This document shows, piece by piece, positions 49,440-63,623 of a DNA stretch of 64,000 bases. The notes below the pieces were generated by a model that was not told where the DNA came from, did not search any database, and was given only the letters and a program-made list of their open reading frames with translations. The position numbers were made by a program, and so were the translations under genes. Source of the stretch: Caprella mutica. Its lineage: Eukaryota; Arthropoda; Malacostraca; Amphipoda; Caprellidae. The number at the start of each line of letters is the position of its first letter. Position 1 is the stretch's first letter. The stretch covers positions 186,001-250,000 of the forward strand of contig CANNZV010000506.1 of the NCBI GenBank assembly GCA_947561585.1, written 5' to 3'.

Positions 49440-51000
49440 TCAAGAAATACATTTCCCATCAAGAGAAACAGTTTCCATCAAGAAATACAGTTTCCCATCA
49501 AGAAGTACAGTTTCCCATCAAGAAGTACAGTTTCCATCAAGAAATACGTTTCTCATCAAGAAGTACAGTTTTCCATCAAGAAATACAGTTTCCCATCAAG
49601 AAATACAGTTTCCCATCAAGAAATACAGTTTCTCATCAAGAAATACAGTTTCCCATCAAGAAATACAGTTTCTCATCAAGAAGTACAGTTTACCATCAAG
49701 AAGTACAGTTTCCCATCAAGAAATACAGTTTTCCATCAAGAAATACAGTTTCCCATCAAGAAATACAGTTTCCCATCAAGAAATACAGTTTCCCATCAAG
49801 AAATACAGTTTCCCATCAAGAAATACAGTTTCCATCAAGAAATACAGTTTCTCATCAAGAAATACAGTTTCCCATCAAGAAATACAGTTCCCATCAAGAA
49901 ATACAGTTTCCCATCAAGAAATACAGTTTCCCATCAAGAAGTACAGTTTCCCATCAAGAAATACAGTTTACCATCAAGAAGTACAGTTTCCCATCAAGAA
50001 ATACAGTTTTCCATCAAGAAATACAGTTTCCCATCAAGAAATACAGTTTCCCATCAAGAAATACAGTTTCCCATCAAGAAATACAGTTTCCCATCAAGAA
50101 ATACAGTTTCCATCAAGAAATACAGTTTTTCATCAAGAAATACAGTTTCCCATCAATAAATACAGTTTCCATCAAGAAATACAGTTCCCATCAAGAAATA
50201 CAGTTTCCCATCAATAAATACAGTTTCCATCAAGAAATACAGTTTCCCATCAAGAAATACAGTTTCCCATCAAGAAATACAGTTTCCCATCAAGAAATAC
50301 AGTTTCCCATCAAGAAATACAGTTTCCCATCAAGAAATACAGTTTCCATCAAGAAATACAGTTTTTCATCAAGAAATACAGTTTCCCATCAATAAATACA
50401 GTTTCCATCAAGAAATACAGTTCCCATCAAGAAATACAGTTTCCCATCAATAAATACAGTTTCCATCAAGAAATACAGTTTCCCATCAAGAAATACAGTT
50501 TCCCATCAAGAAATACAGTTTCCCATCAAGAAATACAGTTTCCCATCAAGAAATACAGTTTCCATCAAGAAATACAGTTTCCCATCAAGAAATACAGTTT
50601 CCCATCAAGAAATACAGTTTCCCATCAAGAAATACAGTTCCCATCAAGAAATACAGTTTCCCATCAATAAATACAGTTTCCATCAAGAAATACAGTTTCC
50701 ATCAAGAAATACAGTTCCCATCAAGAAATACAGTTTCCCATCAATAAATACAGTTTCCATCAAGAAATACAGTTTCCCATCAAGAAATACAGTTTCCCAT
50801 CAAGAAATACAGTTTCCCATCAAGAAATACAGTTTCCCATCAAGAAATACAGTTTCCATCAAGAAATACAGTTTCCCATCAAGAAATACAGTTTCCCATC
50901 AAGAAATACAGTTTCCATCAAGAAATACAGTTTCCCATCAAGAAATACAGTTTCCATCAAGAAATACAGTTTCCCATCAAGAAATACAGTTTCCATCAAG
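49440..51000 (+). repeat. 20-bp tandem array, about 79 copies
   Basis: The unit is AGTTTCCCATCAAGAAATAC, with frequent 19-bp copies lacking one C and variants AAGTACAG and CAATAAATAC. A block of TCAATAAATA, TTTCCATCAA and GTTCCCATCAA variants recurs about every 240-260 bp after 50150. Open frames over it are array artefacts. Confidence 0.95.
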
Positions 51001-51913
51001 ATAGCATACAGTTCGTAAAAATTAAACAAACAAAAATATTCAAATAAATAGTGAAAATATTTTACTATATGTAGCTGTAGAAGTTCAGAACGTTTCAAGA
51101 TCTATATACTTAAAATTCATAGTACCTAAATCAGATAAAAATTAAATATTGCATTAATGATTTTGGTAAAGTTTCATATTGACGTACACAACACAGCAAT
51201 TTCATGATTGCTGGAATATAATATCACATTACAGTATACGAACTACAAGATACTATTCACAAACTAAATGTATTAAATTTCCACAGGCAATGTTTTCCTT
51301 GTCGTTGCATGAGTTTCAACTGCTGGAAGTATAGAGAAACTCTGCTGAAAATGAAAGGCAACATTTGACATTGCAACATTAAAGGCAACATTTGATGTTG
51401 TAACATTAAAGAAATTCAGCGCTGTAGCGTCGCTAATGACGTAATTGGTAGCCAAGTTTGCGCCACGAGGAAACATTTTCAATTCGACCGAAATTGGTCG
51501 CCGCGTGGAATTGAAGTGAACTTTTCGGTCCTAATTCCACACTAAAGAGATTGCAATAAGTTCAAAATTGGTGGGGAATTTGTGCTCCTTGAAATCGCTC
51601 TAATTTTCTGTAGTTTTGCAGTTTGTATAAATTAGGTTTTTTCAGGACTCAAATAATTTATTATTTAGACCTATAGTTGTGTTTATGAACTGATGAGAAT
51701 TAAATGGTTAATTCAAGGTAGATAAATTGAATTGCTGCCCATGTTTTTAAAGTACGTGTTCAATTATAAATTTCATAATATGCCATAGACATCATGGTAC
51801 AAAATTTTTTACAAGAGATTTCATAATTCTTCTCTGTATCTACATATCTTATTTGTATCCCCTGTAACTCGTTAATTGACGTCATTTTTAATGCTAATTC
51901 ACTATACAGTATA
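51001..51913. other. Short intervening region
   Basis: Contains a 27-bp direct repeat in two tandem copies (51354-51380 and 51381-51407, AAAGGCAACATTTGA core) and a moderately GC-rich block to about 51530. No gene is recognised. Confidence 0.5.
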
Positions 51914-52949
51914 CAAGGTATTTCAGAATTAAGGTAACAAGCTTTGTGTATCAAATAAATAATTTCAAAGGATGTTTGATTCTATAGATGGCATACCATC
52001 TTATAGCTAGTGTCCTAATCGTACTATTTCAGGCATCTAGGTTTCAAATTCATATTTTATATCATGGCTGTAGACTAATTCACCAGTTGCCATAAAGTTG
52101 ATAATGAATTAGTCAACTGTTTGAAAAATTTGTTTAAGTTCAAAGAAGCTGGTTCAACCTCTGATAAACCAGAACGAGGCCGTAAAAGAAGCTGTCAAAC
52201 CAAAAATCGATTAAAAAGCGCGGTGAGAGAAACTGGCTGCAGAAGCCGAGTTCAGCAAAACTTAAATGTATCGAGTGCCGACAGAGTATATGGGAGCAAA
52301 ACTATTTACAATGCTGAAACGTCATGTCACAGACCATCATGTGGGATGCAAGAAGTCGCCACAACCTGACTGAGATAGCTGAAGGCACTCTGCCTAATTA
52401 AGTGTTGACGGCCATAGAAAGATCTTTCCTCGTATTTGTCTCTAACCTGGTTTCAAAGGAACATGATCGAGACTTCACAAGTAGAGATTTCTGTCCTGCA
52501 AGGAGTCCAGGTGTTCATCCGTTCAACTTTTCTATCTTGACAATTATGGACACAAGTGTCTAAGAAACTCTTCACACTTCTTAAGGGCCGTACACACGTA
52601 GGGTTTTTAAGTCTTTCCACCATATTTTTTGCTAAGCTCCTCCTACTTTTCTACGAGAATATAAGAGTAAACGATATAATTATTATTTATTTTAGTTGTT
52701 ATCCATAATACCTGCAGGTATCATGGATACCAACTTCCACCAGAACAGATTCGTTCCGCTTGCGATGTATTTATCTCATAGTTTTTAAATCTGTAGTTGA
52801 TAATAAAGATAGTTATATCGAGAAAAAATAGTACTAGCTATTGTTTTTATTAATCAGAATTGAATTGCAATATTTGAATTCAAAATTGAGTTTTTTGTAT
52901 TTATAGAAATGTATTAAAAAGTTCGTAACTATAATTCTTAAACACCCTG
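51914..52949 (+). mobile_element. Decayed mariner-type element
   Basis: Degenerate 25-bp terminal inverted repeats: CAAGGTATTTCAGAATTAAG at 51914 and, inverted from 52949, CAGGGTGTTTAAGAATTATA; 19 of 25 positions agree by eye. TA precedes the left end; the right flank is CA. A transposase relic in the same orientation lies inside. It is a different, older subfamily from the mariner at 10927. Confidence 0.6.
52097..52585 (+). pseudogene. mariner (DD37D-type) transposase relic, internal part deleted
   Basis: The N-terminal DNA-binding region is readable as LKNLFKFKEAGSTSDKPERG followed by RKRSCQTKNR, matching the K.FKE.GS..DKP..GR pattern before the GRPR-type linker. After frame changes, FCPARSPGVHPFNFSI near 52490-52537 matches the WPARSPD.NP.DFS.W block that holds the third catalytic Asp. 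That Asp is lost here (Asn). The first and second catalytic motifs are not seen, so the middle is deleted or too diverged. Confidence 0.55.
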
Positions 52950-54003
52950 CATAGTTAAAGTCCTTTTTAATTTTCTTTACTCTGAATAGGTAATTATATC
53001 ATGTAGTTATAATGCATACATAGTTAATCTGTACAAATAATAAATTATATTTGAAAGCCGTTTAATTACAGAATAAAATATACTTCGATAAATTATATCG
53101 ATGTGTCTGTAAATAATAATATATTTTTTTATATTTTTTACATTAAAATTGAGTAAATAAATATCATAATTCATAATATAACATATATGTCAAATTTCAA
53201 TCTTTATTTAAATTTATTCACAAATATATAGCATTTCTTTTTAAATTTCCAAGTGGTTCTTTTTTGATATATTATATCAAGTTGATATTTCATTTTTGTG
53301 CACTAATCTGAAGCAGTACCCCATCTAACTAGTTTTCTATAATAAACTCTACCAAAGAAAACTTTCTTTCTAGGCATAACTACACAAAATTTCTAATATC
53401 GTTGGTTTTCTGATGGAGAAACTGTTGAATATGTGAAATATACCTCAAAATTAAATTAATTTATACATAATTGAATTTTCTTAAGTTATTTTACCGCAGT
53501 AAAATATATATCAAATAAAATTCATTGTTCGTATTTTAATTATGATGTCACTTTTCATTACAGAAATTGTACCTGAAATTATGTTAATACTTATTACCTT
53601 ACTATTATACAGACATAAAGCACATAATGCTATAATAACGACGATAATATCATGTATAAATCGAGCACAATTATTATACAATTTAAATTTCACTGTTGCT
53701 ATCAAAATTTACCTAAAAACAGATGCATACAAAACAATTTCTTTCTATTTTATCAAAACTATAAGTCCGGGGGAATAAGTTCATTGCAGCAAATGAGGTT
53801 GATGCCTCTTTATGTGTCAAAATAATTAAATGAAATTATATAATATGATAAGAATATTAGAGATTGAATGGAAATAAGAATTGCGTTTTGGCAAATGCTA
53901 TTAGAATTAAAAGGAATGAAAGTGTCTGGTAGGTACTATAAGATTTAGGTCTCTAACTGAAACCTATGTTTTGGGAACAAAAAAATAGGTAAAACGAAGT
54001 AAG
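52950..54003. other. AT-rich non-coding stretch
   Basis: No supported feature. Confidence 0.5.
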
Positions 54004-54079
54004 AACACTCAGGTATAAGGGATAACACTCAGTAGGTATAAGGGATAACACTCAGTAGGTATAAGGGATAACACTCAGT
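54004..54079 (+). repeat. 23-bp tandem repeat, about 3.3 copies
   Basis: The unit core is AACACTCAGTAGGTATAAGG plus GAT. The first copy lacks TAG. Confidence 0.9.
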
Positions 54080-54295
54080 GAAATCGTTTCGTAACAACAA
54101 GATAAACTATAACCGAAAAGTTTTATACTATAACATTCTATTACAGTTTGCCAAAGATGAATTGAGTGACGCTTTTAAAAATGTGTATTGTATTTAAGGT
54201 TAATCTATTATGAAACTGAAAAATATTACTTACTTAATAGCTACATGAATACTGAATAAACGAGTCTGATATGCAGGAAGTACAGTGAACCTGTG

Positions 54296-56605
54296 AATCA
54301 TACCATCCACACTTTAAATGATACCATCCACACTATAAATCATACCATCCACACTTTAAATCATACCATCCACACTTTAAATCATACCATCCACACTTTA
54401 AATCATACCATCCACACTTTAAATCATACCATCCACACTATAAATCATACTATCCACACTTTAAATCATACCATCCACACTTTAAATCATACCATCCACA
54501 CTTTAAATCATACCATCCACACTTTAAATCATACCATCCACACTATAAATCATACCATCCACACTTTAAATCATACTATCCACACTTTAAATCATACCAT
54601 CCACACTATAAATCATACTATCCACACTTTAAATCATACCATCCACACTTTAAATCATACCATCCACACTTTAAATCATACCATCCACACTTTAAATCAT
54701 ACCATCCACACTATAAATCATACCATCCACACTTTAAATCATACCATCCACACTTTAAATCATACCATCCACACTATAAATCATACCATCCACACTTTAA
54801 ATCATACCATCCACACTTTAAATCATACCATCCACACTTTAAATCATACCATCCACACTTTAAATCATACCATCCACACTATAAATCATACCATCCACAC
54901 TATAAATCACACCATCCACACTTTAAATCATACCATCCACACTATAAATCATACCATCCACACTTTAAATCATACCATCCACACTTTAAATCATACCATC
55001 CACACTTTAAATCATACCATCCACACTTTAAATCATACCATCCACACTTTAAATCATACCATCCACACTTTAAATCATACCATCCACACTTTAAATCATA
55101 CCATCCACACTATAAATCATACTATCCACACTTTAAATCATACCATCCACACTTTAAATCATACCATCCACACTTTAAATCATACCATCCACACTATAAA
55201 TCATACCATCCACACTTTAAATCATACCATCCACACTTTAAATCATACCATCCACACTTTAAATCATACCATCCACACTTTAAATCATACCATCCACACT
55301 TTAAATCATACCATCCACACTTTAAATCATACCATCCACACTTTAAATCATACCATCCACACTTTAAATCATACCATCCACACTTTAAATCATACCATCC
55401 ACACTTTAAATCATACCATCCACACTTTAAATCATACCATCCACACTTTAAATCATACCATCCACACTTTAAATCATACCATCCACACTTTAAATCATAC
55501 CATCCACACTATAAATCATACCATCCACACTTTAAATCATACCATCCACACTTTAATTCATATCATCCACACTTTAAATCATACCATCCACACTTTAAAT
55601 CATACCATCCACACTTTAAATCATACCATCCACACTTTAAATCATACCATCCACACTTTAAATCATACCATCCACACTTTAAATCATACCATCCACACTA
55701 TAAATCATACCATCCACACTTTAAATCATACCATCCACACTTTAAATCATACCATCCACACTTTAAATCATACCATCCACACTTTAAATCATACCATCCA
55801 CACTTTAAATCATACCATCCACACTTTAAATCATACCATCCACACTTTAAATCATACCATCCACACTATAAATCATACTATCCACACTTTAAATCATACC
55901 ATCCACACTTTAAATCATACCATCCACACTTTAAATCATACCATCCACACTATAAATCATACCATCCACACTTTAAATCATACCATCCACACTTTAAATC
56001 ATACCATCCACACTTTAAATCATACCATCCACACTTTAAATCATACCATCCACACTTTAAATCATACCATCCACACTTTAAATCATACCATCCACACTTT
56101 AAATCATACCATCCACACTTTAAATCATACCATCCACACTTTAAATCATACCATCCACACTTTAAATCATACCATCCACACTTTAAATCATACCATCCAC
56201 ACTTTAAATCATACCATCCACACTATAAATCATACCATCCACACTTTAAATCATACCATCCACACTTTAAATCATACCATCCACACTTTAAATCATACCA
56301 TCCACACTTTAAATCATACCATCCACACTTTAAATCATACCATCCACACTTTAAATCATACCATCCACACTTTAAATCATACCATCCACACTTTAAATCA
56401 TACCATCCACACTATAAATCATACTATCCACACTTTAAATCATACCATCCACACTTTAAATCATACCATCCACACTTTAAATCATACCATCCACACTATA
56501 AATCATACCATCCACACTATAAATCATACCATCCACACTATAAATCATACCATCCTTACTTCCAATCATACCATCCACACTATAAATCATACCATCCACA
56601 CTAAA
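54296..56605 (+). repeat. 21-bp tandem array, about 110 copies
   Basis: The core is CATACCATCCACACT followed by TTAAAT or ATAAAT. The unit is a multiple of three with a stop in other frames but not in one, so a 771-codon frame of NHTIHTL/NHTIHTI heptapeptides results. It lacks any unique sequence or signal and is best read as an artefact. The ATAAAT copies create TATAAAT boxes. A marked variant (CATACTATCC after an ATAAAT copy) recurs at 54446, 54573, 54615, 55124, 55876 and 56423. Confidence 0.93.
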
Positions 56606-56930
56606 TAATCACATTTGAAATACCAACTCAATCTTTGTCATTCAAAATATTTACATTTAAATCTGAAGGGAAATTGCCTGAGAAATCCCCTCTGCAACCT
56701 GCAAAAACACTCCCTTTCGAATCATACTTTTTTGACTTTTATTCTAGAAATTGAATCTATTCTCGATTTCGTTCACTTGCTTCACCTGAAAATATTTAGA
56801 ACTTGTTATGTATACTATGGCTTCCTGACGGAGAACTGCATCAATTACTTATTACTAAACAGGAAATCTCTCTATCCTAGCATAATGTATTAAAAAGTCC
56901 AATTTTAATCTAATAAGCCATTACACATAC

Positions 56931-57040
56931 CAAAAGTCCTAGGAGTTCCACCCACTCATCTCCTCCGTAGGAATAGCACAGGTGACTGGCAAAGTCCTCG
57001 TGTAGCTGAGAGTCACAGTACAGAGGCTGGATGGTTGGCT
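56931..57040 (-). CDS. Candidate internal coding exon, function unknown
   Basis: Read on the minus strand, an acceptor (CTAAT branch-like motif, then TAATATTTTAG) ends at 57041. The 110-nt exon takes 2 nt to finish a codon, then gives 36 codons (PTIQPLYCDSQLHEDFASHL then CYSYGGDEWVELLGLL) and ends in phase 0 at TTG|GTATGT (donor at 56930). GC content is near 50% against about 30% around it, and codon composition looks protein-like, with Trp, Cys, Asp and Glu. I do not recognise the family. Confidence 0.45.
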
Positions 57041-60000
57041 CTAAAATATTACCCTTTTGATATATTAGGCGGCACTGGCTTGTGAAATTATTGTGAACCG
57101 AAGAAAAATGAACAGTGGCGAACCTGCCCATGAAATGCATGCGAACTCTTACGGTGCTGCGTGTTCGTGAATGAGCTCGAGGTGCGAGTTGTGAAAAAAA
57201 AAAATTGTGAAACATGTATGATGCAGGTCGAGAGTGAATGACTTCATTTATTTTATTATATTTAAAATAGCATTCACAATGGTAAAAGATCTAAGTTATT
57301 ATTTGAAATATGAAATAGTAACCAAAATATAGGGATATAATTGATACAATAATACAATTTTATTGAAAAGAACAGTTTATAAGTAATTGGAAAAGCGCAT
57401 AATACAAGTCAGTGCTACAAATATAAGCCCTTTTATAAAATCCTGCTGGTATAATTATCATAAATATGAAAAATGGAGATGCAGTTAAAAAAGATACATC
57501 ATTTTAAATGAAAGTTTTATTTAATTATTGTAAAATAATAAACAAAACTATAGTATATTCACAGCTCAATATATAGAGTAGATCAAGATCTATTATATCC
57601 GATCAAATTTGCAATTATTGCAAATTTCACTAACCTGATGCTGTCCCAATCCTATTGCTGAATGTATCCATCTCTATTAATCAGCTCCTATCCTCAACTA
57701 GGACATCCCATTACGCTACAGAACTGTTGAAGGAAGACATTTCAGAAATCTCGCCCCACAACAAATCCCATCGCTCAGCCTTGCCATTAAGACACCTTGT
57801 TCGTCCATTAAGATGTGAGCTGGAAAAAAAATCTGATGAGGGTGACTGCCAAGGCTGTCCTCACTCTTGACGTCTGCACACATCTGTTTAGGGGACCGAA
57901 ACACCATTATTGAAGCTACGTAGATGTTATGCTTCAAAAGTTATAATGTGTTTAAGGAGAGGTGCCGTTACTTAATTCAAAATGATGCAATCTATAAATA
58001 ATAACGTATGTCCTTAAAATTTGTGTTTTATTGATTTACAAACAGTGATCTGAGGCAGCAAACCTGAATGTGCATTACATAAATATTAACGATTTTTTGG
58101 AATAAGCACGTAAAAAAATTATTATACATTATATGTATATAAATATCAGTAATAATATGCTCATTTGTACTTAGCAAATTTACGGTGAATAAATATAAAA
58201 AGTATCATTAAACCCCCATATAAAGTAATTGGATTTTCGACTCAATCTCGCCGATATTTATTTAAATATATTACGAGCATACTTTAGATCAATAATTTGA
58301 AAACAAAAAAACTATGTTTTAAATTGAATTAGTTTGAAAAACTTAAATATAACTATTAGGTATAAGTAGTTAATAAATTGAATGTAGTCCATATTCCTTA
58401 ATCCTTATATACACTTCTTACAATCTAGGTACTAATCTTAATGAACAAGTTATTTTTTATCTTCTATATTTACATTAATATGGCAGCACATCTGCGTTAG
58501 CTTTATTAAGACAGTATAGCACTGACAATATCTAATACAATATCTAGCATCTATTTAGTATGCGGAGAGAGAACATCTCTCTCTATCTTCTCACCGGTAG
58601 CAGTTGAGATGTTTTCGGCAGTAGTTTTCGACCCTCATCTGCCCTGCGGCTCAAACCATCAGCTCTAATGGAAGAAAAAACGACTTGAGTAAAGTTACAA
58701 ATTATAATCGATTGACTCGTACGTGTCTCTGTATTTGACTTACGCCGGCACGCGTTCGTACTTTTGATCTTAGGTAGCATTTATATGCATCTATCGGTTT
58801 ATTTGTTTGAAGACTGTGTGCTCTAGATTAGGCACAGATCTTTTCGATTAGCTACGGATTGTCTCTCTATTTACTTAAATTGTTTCGGGGAATTGAAAAT
58901 AATTGAGCGATTTCGTAGTATCATTTTTAAAACTTAGTTCTTTTAAAATTTCGACAACTATTTACTATATTACTGTATATGAAAGTTTTTTCGCTACATA
59001 TAATAATCAATTATGAAGTAACATTTCCTCAGAATTCATCATTAAATTTTTTCTAAAAAATTAGTATCAAGTTTATGAAAATAGCTTTGAAATAATGCAC
59101 CATAATAAGACAAAAAATATATTTTAAAAAGTATATAAATTATCAATAGGCATCGATACTTCTTTCAAAGTCATCACTCTAAGTATCACAATAAATACTA
59201 TCTAGGCGCTATGTTTGTTTCTATATTCAGCCACAACCATTTACCGTTTCTAAGGAAATTAATAACAAAGTTTGTGGAGCAGAAGCAGACCCCAACCTCC
59301 CCTCCATATTCCATCGATATTACATTCCCTATCGAAGTGAACCCTCATTTTCTGCCTCCCATAGAGTCTCTCTAGAAACAGAGGGCAAAAAGACCATTAT
59401 TGTGATATTAGGAGGCTTTTTATGCACCTTATTTGTCAATAATTCCCAAAGAATTTCTCATCAGTTCTTTTCGAAATTTAACTAATTACATCCAGAAGCT
59501 TTTTATTGCATTGAAATGATTAATTTCTTACAGATTTGATATTTATATCATTGAGGGTAACTATTCACTATTTAAAATATTATTTGTTGTATGTAATTTA
59601 TGTTGAATGTTAGTTTAAATATTCTAGAGCAGAACTAATTGTTAGGCTGTTTCTTTATGTCCAGTGTATGTAGGAAAAAACTGTTCTACTTTATGAATTT
59701 ATTTAAATCAACGAAACATTATACAGTTAAAATTCTTGTTTAATTACTAGATACGACCTTTTATAATATACTTATTAATATATTGCTATCTACAAGGATA
59801 TTTGTTTCTGGTTAATTGACAGCTGTCTGTATTCTGAATCGTGTCCTCTAACCATCAAGGGGTAGCTTTATTTTCTGTAGAAAAATAGGAACTTATAAAT
59901 TCTGTGTGGAATGACAAAAGAGACGTAGAGTATAATTCGTATGCAACTATTCCAAGATGGCGGTGCCGCGAGGAAAAAAGCCTTTCTTATCAATGAAATT

Positions 60001-61058
60001 TATTAGCAACTCTTGCGACTATATTTTTTGGCCCTCTATCTTATTAATGCCAGCAATTTACTGCCAACATTACTCCAATAATCAAGATTGAAAAGTGATA
60101 GCAAACAAGAAGTTCCTTCAAAAGATTCATGACAAAACTCTACGCGAACAAGTGACTATTTATTCCACTGTCACAGACTTTGTTTCTTTTTAGCGAATTA
60201 TTGAAGAGATGTCTTCCTGTCTCCAAAGTTAGCCAACTAAATCTACTCTAATTCCTTCTTTCTATTTATTCTGTAAAATTGGAAAATTGATAAGAAAAAT
60301 AATTAGGTAATTAAATTTAGGCTTTTATTATTTTATTAAATAATATGGAGGAAATAATAAATTTCTGAAATTATCTAACTTTCAGTTAATTACTTCTACA
60401 TTTGATTTTCAACTTGACAGTCTTGTGATGAAAAATAAAATTTTACAAATTTTCTCTTAATTTAGTCGTGATTTAAACACTGTTCCAGTTTTGCAGAAAT
60501 ATGGTGTTAAAAAATTATTGATTGTGTATATATATATATAAATTAATGTAAATATTTTTAGCGAAACAATAACTTAAAATAGACATCAACTATATTTTTT
60601 TTCATATCCAAATAATAAGTTATCACAAACTTTAGAATATTATGTAAATGCTCTTATTTGGCAAGTGGTAGTAAATTCCCCAGATAATATTTGCTAAACT
60701 CTATTACACCGCTATCACTGCAATTATCTTCGGAGAATAATGTACACAAATATGCATTTATACTTATTATCACTAATTGATAAAATATACATGTTAAAAT
60801 TATTATAATTCTGATGTTATGGAGAAACCAAAATAAATGTTTATATTTATTTGTCACAATATTATGCAACTGGCATATGATTTTATCATTAGTATAATCA
60901 TATATAAAACTGTCATATATAATTATCATAATTCATATTGTTATGTGAAATTGTTATATAAATATTATATATGGTTAAATGGTTATATGATATCGTCATA
61001 GCAATATGATTGTCACTATATAATATTATTTTATATGAATTTTTCATCATGAAGGTCG
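57041..61058. other. Mostly AT-rich stretch with two GC-richer islands
   Basis: 57640-57910 and 58590-58760 are less AT-rich. The second contains CpG-rich sequence (CGCCGGCACGCG) and, reading minus, a TATAAA near 58780. Neither shows a clear exon. CCAAGATGGCGGTGCCG at 59952 resembles a YY1/Pho site. Confidence 0.4.
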
Positions 61059-61745
61059 GATAACCACATATCATTGACTATCGTTGATAAAGCAGAAATG
61101 ATAACCACATATCATTGGCTATCGTTGATGATGCAGAAATGATAACCACATATCATTGACTATCGTTGATAAAGCAGAAATGATAACCACATATCATTGA
61201 CTATCGTTGATAAAGCAGAAATGATAACCACATATCATTGACTATCGTTGATAAAGCAGAAATGATAACCACATATCATTGGCTATCGTTGATGATGCGT
61301 ATGATAACCACATATCATTGACTATCGTTGATAAAGCAGAAATGATAATCACATATCATTGACTATCGTTGATAAAGCAGAAATGATAACCACATATCAT
61401 TGGCTATCGTTGATAAAGCAGAAATGATAACCACATATCATTGGCTATCGTTAATGATGCAGAAATGATAACCACGTATCATTGGCTATCGTTAATAAAA
61501 CAGAAATGATAACCACATATCATTGACTATCGTTGATAAAGCAGCAATGATAACCACATATCATTGGCTATCGTTAATGATGCAGAAATGATAACCACGT
61601 ATCATTGGCTATCGTTAATAAAACAGAAATGATAACCACATATCATTGACTGTTAAAATTGTTAAAATACATGCATTATAACCACGTTACAATGGTTATC
61701 GTTGATCATGCATATATGATAACAACATTAAAATGGTTATCATAG
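61059..61745 (+). repeat. 41-bp tandem array of hairpin-forming units, about 14.4 copies plus degenerate end
   Basis: The unit contains GATAACCACATATCATTG then GCTATCGTTGATAAAGCAG. GATAACCA and TGGCTATC pair at 7 of 8 positions, and in the degenerate last copies (61680-61745) the pair is exact (ATAACCA/TGGTTAT). A three-unit block with GTTAATGATGC and CCACGTATC variants recurs at a 123-bp offset (61451 and 61574). Confidence 0.92.
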
Positions 61746-63623
61746 TGCAAAAATCGGAATTGCAATACTCTTTTAGGCAAGTTGCAATAAGAGCAAAATA
61801 GGAGAATTAGTGCTTGCATTTTGTCGAAAGAATAGAGTCGGACGGAGAGACAATTTCAAGTCTCATTATCGGCTTACGAAGCGACAGCCTTAAACCCAAA
61901 TCCTTATTTCTGGCAATTTGCCTCTTAGCTGTTCTCTGCCATTCACTTTGGAAGGATATTGAAATTCACTGAATCTCCAATCTAGAGACTAATTCTATCA
62001 TTTATTGCACCTCAGAAATACTCGGTTCACTAAACTTGGTCAGAACGTTCTTTCACTTTTGACAATGTGAGTTTTATTGAAAGATATTTATTTAGGTTGG
62101 TTTCATGAGTGTCTTTAATTGATTGATTCTGTTGAACTTATGATCTTTATATATAATTTATGTAACTCATTGAAATATTTAAATTGTGTCTTTGAGTTTA
62201 ATTTTATCGACTATTGAATGAATGAAAGAGCCTAGCTAATTAGGAATATCTTACTTTTTATCTTTGTTGCCGTCCATTCACATGATCATTATCATTGAAT
62301 TGCCGGCAAAATAATATGAATTAATAATGATTATTCTTTGCAAAGCTTTTGATGATTCACAAGCGGAATTTTCTGGCTGATTTCTTTGCTAGGGAGGATA
62401 TGAGTTGGAAATGGAATATTCATGCGGTGGTACAGTCACTAACTAAAGAGAGTTGGTTCTGCAGTGGACTGTACACGGTCATGGAAAACTGTAATCAAAG
62501 GATGGATGACCTTTATACAGTTCACTAGTTTTGAAGTTAAAAATGAAAATGTACGTTGATATTTTTAATAATATTACTAAATTTTTTTTATATATTAGGA
62601 AAAAAATTCATCCTTGTGACTTTTTAATCTAATAAACTTTTCAATTAGCATTATTTTATTATTTTTTAAATAACACTCAACAATATAGAAAAGGTAAAAG
62701 GACATAATTTTCCTAAAAAAATTTCAAATTAGTGAGTGAAAAACAATAATTATATATAATTATTTTTTAATGAAATGAAAAGTATTATAATGTTTTTTTC
62801 TAATTTAACTGAAGATGTGAAACTGACCGATAATTCGTAACTTACCCTAGCAGTTTTGCTTATCATTTTAATAATCTCTTATTGAAATAATCGAATTTTA
62901 TGAAAGGTTGAGAGTAACTCCTTAGACTTTTCTTTCTAATTAGCATCAAAGTTATTTTTCCTATATTTCTTTTTTCTGAATGTCAAGGTTTTCAATATAA
63001 TTCTAATTAAGAATTCATTATTCTAAATAGAATTAATTGTAATATTAAATATCTAATGGACATTTTATTATATTTTTCTTTCACTGTAGCCTTTTATTTT
63101 AACCACAAAAATACTTCATTGTTAATGGAAATGAGATGTAATTTATTCTATTAATACATATATAATCACTATATTATAAATAGTCAAAGTTTTATTTAAA
63201 AACATATTATTTAATTTTTGCAAAAATAACTGAATTCAAAAATATGTTTGTTATTTTGACAATGAATTTCTTTTTCCTTTTCATAACACTTTCACGACGT
63301 AATTAATTAACTTTTCTTCTGAGTGTTAATTCTTTCTTTTTATTTATAGTTGTGAAGTGAGAAGTGAATCTTTGAAATAAAAAGCATATAATGAGCTAGC
63401 TAATTTGAGATGAAAATAATATACGATGTAACTTATTAATTAATTCATTTTAAACACACACAAATGTTCTAAAAATAAATAATTTAATGAATTAAATAGA
63501 AATCATTTTTTGTAATTGGATTCTTATTTAAAGTATTTACCATAATATATAAAAGATATCTTATATTATTATATTTTATCTTATTGTTTTCAAGACTAGA
63601 AAATTTTTGCAATGATCCAAGGG
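61746..63623. other. AT-rich non-coding stretch
   Basis: No supported feature. Confidence 0.5.

Noticed and set aside
49267..50217. 316-codon frame entering the 20-bp array
   Set aside because: The first 60 codons show no domain, and the rest is array translation whose frame depends on 19/20-bp unit variation.
54293..56608. 771-codon NHTIHTL heptapeptide frame
   Set aside because: 21-bp unit artefact with no signal peptide, unique termini or splice context.
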